Below, piece by piece: positions 30,738-35,231 of a stretch of 35,231 nt of DNA; the first letter of the stretch is position 1; each line of letters begins with the position of its first letter. The DNA is from an uncultured bacterium (lineage in GTDB: Bacteria; Bacillota; Clostridia; Oscillospirales; Acutalibacteraceae). Both the position numbers and the translations under genes were made by a program. The notes under the pieces were generated by a model. It ran no database searches. It was not told the DNA's origin and worked only from the letters and a program-made list of their open reading frames with translations. The stretch spans positions 1 through 35,231 of the forward strand of contig CAJMRT010000020.1 of assembly GCA_905215855.1 (NCBI GenBank), given 5' to 3'.

Positions 30738-30766
30738 GAATACCGCACAGAGTTTGTGCGGTATTC
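30738..30766 (-). terminator. hairpin between purA and guaA, possible attenuator
   Basis: Perfect 12-bp stem GAATACCGCACA/TGTGCGGTATTC with a 5-base loop; the minus strand continues CTTTAAATTT, a weak T-run. It may partly uncouple guaA from purA expression. Confidence 0.55.
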
Positions 30767-30780
30767 AGTTAATATTTTAA

Positions 30781-32058
30781 TTATCTGTAAATAATATCGT
30801 TTCTTGAAGGGCCGTTTGAAACCATTGTAATCGGCACACCGATAGCTTTTTCGGCAAATTCAATGTATTCACGGCATTCCTTAGGAAGCTTGTCATATTC
30901 TGTAATACCTGAAATTGAACACTTCCAGCCCTTGAGCTTTTTGAGGATAGGTTTGCATCTTTTAAGCTTTGTTGTTGACGGGAAGTAGTCAATTTCCTTG
31001 CCGTCAAGCTCATAACCTACACAAACAGGGATTTCATCAAGATATCCGAGAACATCAAGAACCGTGAAAGCAACCTGTGTTGCACCCTGAACCATACAAC
31101 CGTAGCGTGTTGCAACGAGGTCAAGCCAACCCATTCTTCTCGGTCTGCCTGTTGTTGCACCAAATTCTCCGCCGTCACCGCCTCTTCTGCGAAGTTCGTC
31201 AGCCTCATCGCCGAAGATTTCAGAAACAAATTCGCCTGCACCTACTGCACTTGAATATGCCTTGACAACTGTGATGATTTCTTTGATTTCATAAGGCGGA
31301 ATACCTGCACCTACAGCACCGTAACCTGCGATTGTGTTAGATGAAGTAACCATAGGATAGATGCCGAAGTCAGTGTCTTTAAGGGAACCGAGCTGTCCTT
31401 CAAGAAGAATATTCTTTCCGTCTTTGAGCGCATTATGAACAAACATAAACGCATCGCCTACATACGGAGCGAGAAGCTCCTTGTATTCCATAAGCTTGTC
31501 AAAAACTTCCTGTTCTGTGATTTCGGGCTTGTTATAGAGGTTTTTCAGAGTTGCATTCTTGATTTCAAGGGCGTGTCTGATTTTCTCTTTGAGTGAATCG
31601 GGATCATCATAAAGCTCGTTAATCTGGAAACCGATTTTTGAATACTTATCAGAATAGAACGGAGCGATACCGCTCTTTGTTGAACCGAAAGAATTTTTGC
31701 CGAGACGCTCTTCCTCGTAGCAGTCAAATGCTACATGGTAAGGCATAACAATTTGCGCTCTGTCTGAAATAATAATGTTTGGCTCGGGAACTCCGCGATC
31801 TTTGAGGTGAGCCATTTCCTTAACGAAGTTTTCAACGCTGAAAGCAACACCGTTGCCGATTATATTGGTGATATTCTGATGAAAAACACCCGAAGGAAGC
31901 TGGTGAAGAGCAAATTTTCCGTAATCGTTGACTATTGTATGTCCTGCGTTTGCACCGCCTTGAAAACGAATTACGATGTCGCTGTCGTTTGCGAGAACAT
32001 CGGTAATTTTACCCTTGCCCTCATCGCCCCAGTTGGCACCTACAATTGCTTTTACCAT
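30781..32058 (-). CDS. purA: adenylosuccinate synthetase
   Basis: 425 residues; joins IMP and aspartate using GTP to make adenylosuccinate, the first AMP-specific step. GANWGDEGKGKITDVLA is the GTP-binding signature, followed by FQGGANAGHTI (catalytic His), GSTKSGIAPFYSDK, EGQLGSLKDTDFGIYP and TTGRPRRMGWLDL. Start preceded by AAAAGGAG. Placed between purB and guaA, so both branches from IMP sit together with adenylosuccinate lyase. Confidence 0.98.
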   Translation of the reverse strand: MVKAIVGANWGDEGKGKITDVLANDSDIVIRFQGGANAGHTIVNDYGKFALHQLPSGVFHQNITNIIGNGVAFSVENFVKEMAHLKDRGVPEPNIIISDRAQIVMPYHVAFDCYEEERLGKNSFGSTKSGIAPFYSDKYSKIGFQINELYDDPDSLKEKIRHALEIKNATLKNLYNKPEITEQEVFDKLMEYKELLAPYVGDAFMFVHNALKDGKNILLEGQLGSLKDTDFGIYPMVTSSNTIAGYGAVGAGIPPYEIKEIITVVKAYSSAVGAGEFVSEIFGDEADELRRRGGDGGEFGATTGRPRRMGWLDLVATRYGCMVQGATQVAFTVLDVLGYLDEIPVCVGYELDGKEIDYFPSTTKLKRCKPILKKLKGWKCSISGITEYDKLPKECREYIEFAEKAIGVPITMVSNGPSRNDIIYR

Positions 32059-32142
32059 TTTACAAAACTCCTTTTTGCAGACTCACGGTCTGCTGTAAAT
32101 AAAATATATACTTGAACCAAAGGTTCGATTAAATCAGTTTAA

Positions 32143-33579
32143 TTAAACATTGATTTCAGGCTTGTCAGACTCAACATCTGCGTACTTTTCAAGAACAGGC
32201 TTGATGCACTCGTTGAGGAAGTCCTCTGTCTGCTCCTTGGCTCTGCCTGTGTAATTTTCAGGCTTGAGAATGTGTTCAAGCTCTTCAAGAGTAACGCTGA
32301 ATGCCTCGTCTGCGGCAATTCTTTCGAGAAGATCATTCTCTCCGCCCTCTTCCTTGATTACCTTTGATGCAGCCATTGAATGCTCACGGATTTTCTCGTG
32401 AAGCTGCTGTCTGTCAGCACCACGCTTTTTAACTGCATCCATCATAATATTCTCTGTTGCCATGAACGGAAGTTCTTTTCTGAGTCTTTGTTCAATTACC
32501 TTTGGATAAACAACAAGACCGTCTGCAACATTTGCATAAAGTGAAAGGATACCGTCAACTGCGAGGAATGCCTCGGGGATGCTGAGACGCTTGTTTGCAG
32601 AGTCATCAAGTGTTCTTTCAAACCACTGAGTAGCAGTTGTAAAGTAACCGTTGAGAACATCAACCATAACATATCTCGAAAGTGAACCGATACGCTCACT
32701 TCTCATTGGGTTACGCTTGTAAGCCATAGCAGATGAACCGATCTGATTCTTTTCAAACGGCTCTTCAACCTCTTTAAGGTGCTGGAGAAGTCTGATATCA
32801 TTTGAGAATTTAGCGGCTGACTGAGCAATTCCTGCAAGAACATTGAGGAACTGTGAATCAAGCTTTCTTGAATATGTCTGACCTGATACAGGGAAACAAG
32901 CCTTGTAGCCCATTTTTTCTGCAATCTTATGATCAAGCATTTTGCACTTTTCGTGATCTCCGTCAAAAAGTTCAAGGAAACTTGCCTGTGTGCCTGTTGT
33001 ACCCTTTGAACCGAGAAGCTTAGCCTTTGAAAGCTGATACTCAACATCTTCAAGATCCATAAGAAGCTCCTGAAGCCAAAGAGTTGCTCTCTTACCTACT
33101 GTTGTAGGCTGTGCAGGCTGAAAATGAGTGAATGCAAGGGTTGGAAGAGCCTTGTATTCATCGGCAAACTTTGAAAGGTTGCGGATAACGGTGATAAGCT
33201 TATTTCTGATAAGCTTGAGTCCTTCTGTCATAATGATGATATCTGTGTTATCACCGACATAGCAGGAGGTTGCTCCGAGATGAATAATGCCCTTTGCGTT
33301 CGGACACTGAACACCGTAAGCATATACATGTGACATTACATCGTGACGAACAATTTTCTCTCTTTCCTGTGCAACTTCATAGTTGATATCTTCAGCATGA
33401 GCCTTGAGTTCGTCAATCTGCTCCTGTGTAATTGGGAGTCCGAGTTCTTTTTCCGATTCTGCAAGAGCAATCCAGAGTTTTCTCCAGGTCCTGAATTTCT
33501 TATCAGGCGAGAAAATGTATTTCATTTCCTTGCTTGCATAACGGGCTGACAAGGGTGATTCATAAGTATCTTTTACCAT
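32143..33579 (-). CDS. purB: adenylosuccinate lyase
   Basis: 478 residues; cleaves both SAICAR and adenylosuccinate with release of fumarate. The fumarase-superfamily signature SSAMAYKRNPMRSE (with the mobile catalytic Ser) is at about residues 280-295; HLGATSCYVGDNTDI and TGTQASFLELFDGDH match the other conserved regions. Length slightly above the 430-residue bacterial form and nearer to the longer type with an extended C-terminus. Starts 17 bases after the purF stop with GGATG-type RBS. Confidence 0.97.
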   Translation of the reverse strand: MVKDTYESPLSARYASKEMKYIFSPDKKFRTWRKLWIALAESEKELGLPITQEQIDELKAHAEDINYEVAQEREKIVRHDVMSHVYAYGVQCPNAKGIIHLGATSCYVGDNTDIIIMTEGLKLIRNKLITVIRNLSKFADEYKALPTLAFTHFQPAQPTTVGKRATLWLQELLMDLEDVEYQLSKAKLLGSKGTTGTQASFLELFDGDHEKCKMLDHKIAEKMGYKACFPVSGQTYSRKLDSQFLNVLAGIAQSAAKFSNDIRLLQHLKEVEEPFEKNQIGSSAMAYKRNPMRSERIGSLSRYVMVDVLNGYFTTATQWFERTLDDSANKRLSIPEAFLAVDGILSLYANVADGLVVYPKVIEQRLRKELPFMATENIMMDAVKKRGADRQQLHEKIREHSMAASKVIKEEGGENDLLERIAADEAFSVTLEELEHILKPENYTGRAKEQTEDFLNECIKPVLEKYADVESDKPEINV

Positions 33580-33596
33580 TATTTACATCCTTTCAA

Positions 33597-35063
33597 TTAG
33601 TTGTCCTTTTTATTGTTTTCATCGAAGTTCATTCCGCCACGCTCTTTGCCCTTAAAGGTTTCTTTTGTGATAGGAGCAGGGTAATTACCCGTAAAGCACC
33701 CGTCACAAAAGCCTACGGGAGCGTTGTGAATCATCTCACGAAGTGACTCAACAGGGAGGTATCCGAGGGAATCAGCCTTGCTGAGCTTTGTGATTTCTTC
33801 GATTGTATGGTTGCAGGCAATAAGTTCTCCTCTTGACGGAATGTCTGTGCCGTAATAACACGGCCACATAAACGGAGGCGAACTGATACGCATATGTACC
33901 TCTTTTGCGCCTGCCTCTTTGAGCATTGTAACAATTCGGTCAACAGTTGTACCACGCACAATGCTGTCATCAATAATAACAACTCTCTTGCCTTTGATTT
34001 TGTCGGCAATCGGGTTGAGTTTAATTTTTACGCTTTTCATTCGTTCCTTCTGACTTGGCTTTATGAAGGTTCTGCCGATGTAGCTGTTCTTCACAATCGC
34101 CTTTTCATAAGGAATTCCGGATTCTTCGCTGTAACCGATTGCAGCATCAATTCCCGATTCGGGAACACCGACAACCATATCAGCCTCAACAGGGTATTTT
34201 CTTGCAAGGATTCGTCCTGCCTGCTTTCTTGCCTCATAAACGCTTACTCCGTCAATAAAGGAGTCTGAACGGGCAAAGTAAATATACTCAAAAATGCAGA
34301 GTGCCTTTTTCTTATCGCCAAAGTCGGGTTTCATACTGCGGACACCGTTCTGGTCTACAATTACGATTTCGCCCGGTTCAACATCACGGACAAATTCTGC
34401 ACCGCAGGCATCAAGAGCCGCACTTTCACTTGCAAAAACATAGGAATCGTTGTACTTGCCCATACAAAGCGGTCTGAAACCGTGAGGATCACGAGCCGCA
34501 ATAAGCTTTCTCGGGCTCATAACAAGGAGCGAATAAGCGCCCTCAATAACCTGCATTGCTCTTGCGACGGCATCTTCAACAGAATGACATTTAAGTCTTT
34601 CACGGGCAATTACATAGCAGATAACCTCGCTGTCGATTGTTGTCTGAAAGATTGCGCCGCGCTGTTCAAGACTTCTGCGGATTTCAAGCGCATTGGTAAG
34701 GTTGCCGTTATGGGCAATTGAAAGCGTACCCTTTACATAACGCATAACAAGCGGTTGTGCATTTTCCAGCACAGAACCGCCTGCAGTCGAGTAACGGACA
34801 TGCGAAACCGCCATTTGTCCGTTGAGAGAATCAAGAATTTTGTTGTTAAAGACCTCGGTAACAAGGCCCATATCTTTGTGATAATCAATTACACCTTCGT
34901 CAGATACAGCGATACCGCAGCTTTCCTGTCCTCTGTGCTGGAGAGCAAGCAAGCCGTTATAACAAGCGTATGCAGGGTTAATTGTGCCGTCGCTGAATAT
35001 GCCGAATACTCCGCACTCTTCGTGCAGACCTTCTTTTGCAAAATTATCGAAAGAAAATTCCAA
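33597..35063 (-). CDS. purF: amidophosphoribosyltransferase
   Basis: 488 residues; makes phosphoribosylamine from PRPP and glutamine, the first committed purine step. The start is TTG (35061-35063), followed by a short propeptide MEFSFDNFAKEGLHEE and then CGVFG, whose Cys is the glutaminase nucleophile after processing. PRPP-binding motif VVIIDDSIVRGTT. Four Cys at positions of the B. subtilis [4Fe-4S] ligands: ALCIFEY, MWPCYYG and the pair GFCDGCFTG, so an oxygen-sensitive cluster is expected. The weak start and RBS (GGTGG) may limit its level. Confidence 0.97.
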   Translation of the reverse strand: MEFSFDNFAKEGLHEECGVFGIFSDGTINPAYACYNGLLALQHRGQESCGIAVSDEGVIDYHKDMGLVTEVFNNKILDSLNGQMAVSHVRYSTAGGSVLENAQPLVMRYVKGTLSIAHNGNLTNALEIRRSLEQRGAIFQTTIDSEVICYVIARERLKCHSVEDAVARAMQVIEGAYSLLVMSPRKLIAARDPHGFRPLCMGKYNDSYVFASESAALDACGAEFVRDVEPGEIVIVDQNGVRSMKPDFGDKKKALCIFEYIYFARSDSFIDGVSVYEARKQAGRILARKYPVEADMVVGVPESGIDAAIGYSEESGIPYEKAIVKNSYIGRTFIKPSQKERMKSVKIKLNPIADKIKGKRVVIIDDSIVRGTTVDRIVTMLKEAGAKEVHMRISSPPFMWPCYYGTDIPSRGELIACNHTIEEITKLSKADSLGYLPVESLREMIHNAPVGFCDGCFTGNYPAPITKETFKGKERGGMNFDENNKKDN

Positions 35064-35143
35064 GGTGCCACCATCCGATTAATCAAAATAACTATCCAAA
35101 GTTTAATTCACATATCTTAATTCAAAAATTCACAATGTAGTTA

Positions 35144-35231
35144 TTATGCAAGACCTACACGCTTCATCATTTCGGCATAAGCCTCTTCAACACCGCCCAT
35201 ATCACGACGGAAACGGTCTTTGTCGAGTTTC
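35144..35231 (-). CDS. purC: SAICAR synthetase, C-terminal end only (gene runs off the window)
   Basis: The last 28 codons of a minus-strand gene: KLDKDRFRRDMGGVEEAYAE then MMKRVGLA and a stop. The KLDKDxFRR and EAYxEMxxRxG pattern is the C-terminus of PurC, as in B. subtilis (KLDKDVFRRNLG...AYEEI). Stops 80 bases before purF, so it opens the visible purine block. Confidence 0.85.
   Translation of the reverse strand, partial: KLDKDRFRRDMGGVEEAYAEMMKRVGLA

Noticed and set aside
1..35231. tRNA, rRNA or known riboswitches
   Set aside because: No cloverleaf, rRNA segment or purine-riboswitch-like leader was seen; the purine operon leader is outside the window.

Overview
The window looks like the chromosome of a low-GC Firmicute of class Clostridia, probably a gut Oscillospirales/Ruminococcaceae-type bacterium. 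This is inferred from codon style, the B. subtilis-like PurF and PurC, and TnpV/MobV-type mobile elements; no rRNA or other taxonomic marker is present. The chromosomal frame consists of a phosphoglucomutase gene at the left edge (1-1655, +) and a minus-strand purine block at the right edge, transcribed purC(partial)-purF-purB-purA-guaA (35231 to 29160).

Between the 3' end of guaA (29160) and about 5115 the chromosome carries a tandem array of integrative mobilizable elements. The core TTA(T/C)TCCCACTC is the last 12 bases of guaA read backwards (GAG TGG GAA/G TAA). It occurs four times, at 5115, 16305, 20025 and 29160. It delimits element C (5115-16316), remnant element B (16305-20036) and element A (20025-29171). 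A and C share one backbone: TnpV, MobV/Pre relaxase, candidate oriT, RepA-like AAA ATPase, small MobC/RHH-like protein, tyrosine integrase, excisionase-like HTH and a divergent XRE regulator. Cargo sits in two slots. The left slot (between left att and tnpV) holds an ANT(6)-like/GNAT/nucleoside phosphorylase/methyltransferase operon plus a sigma/anti-sigma pair in C, a large AAA ATPase in B, and a control protein-methylase-endonuclease operon in A. The right slot (between XRE and right att) holds a HEPN-motif protein in C and a two-TM protein with a PD-(D/E)xK-like domain in A. Most cargo therefore looks like defence or resistance. C has a helicase gene with two in-frame stops. B has lost its integrase and almost all of its relaxase, so only A looks complete.

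Pairs of 11-bp direct repeats lie about 100 bp inside each left att and about 45-57 bp inside each right att, as expected for integrase arm sites. Their sequence types (GTATCAA in C; GCTATCA at 16420 and 29082; GTTGCCA on both sides of 20025) suggest that B plus A is a mosaic, with a circular-form-like attP frozen at 20025. Each element also carries a terminator near its guaA-proximal end. The likely native guaA terminator is now at 5056-5095, 24 kb from guaA.

The region 1656-3334 is the least explained. Reading leftwards from a consensus promoter at 3114-3086 there is a 27-codon ORF, then about 1 kb with about ten degenerate copies of a GGAGATAAGTCCAATG motif (a Shine-Dalgarno-like core followed by ATG and then, nearly always, an immediate stop), and then a terminator at 1799-1827. 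A second, divergent promoter at 3159-3187 would make a very short RNA ending at a hairpin at 3208-3240. I do not recognise this unit; it is the best candidate here for something undescribed.
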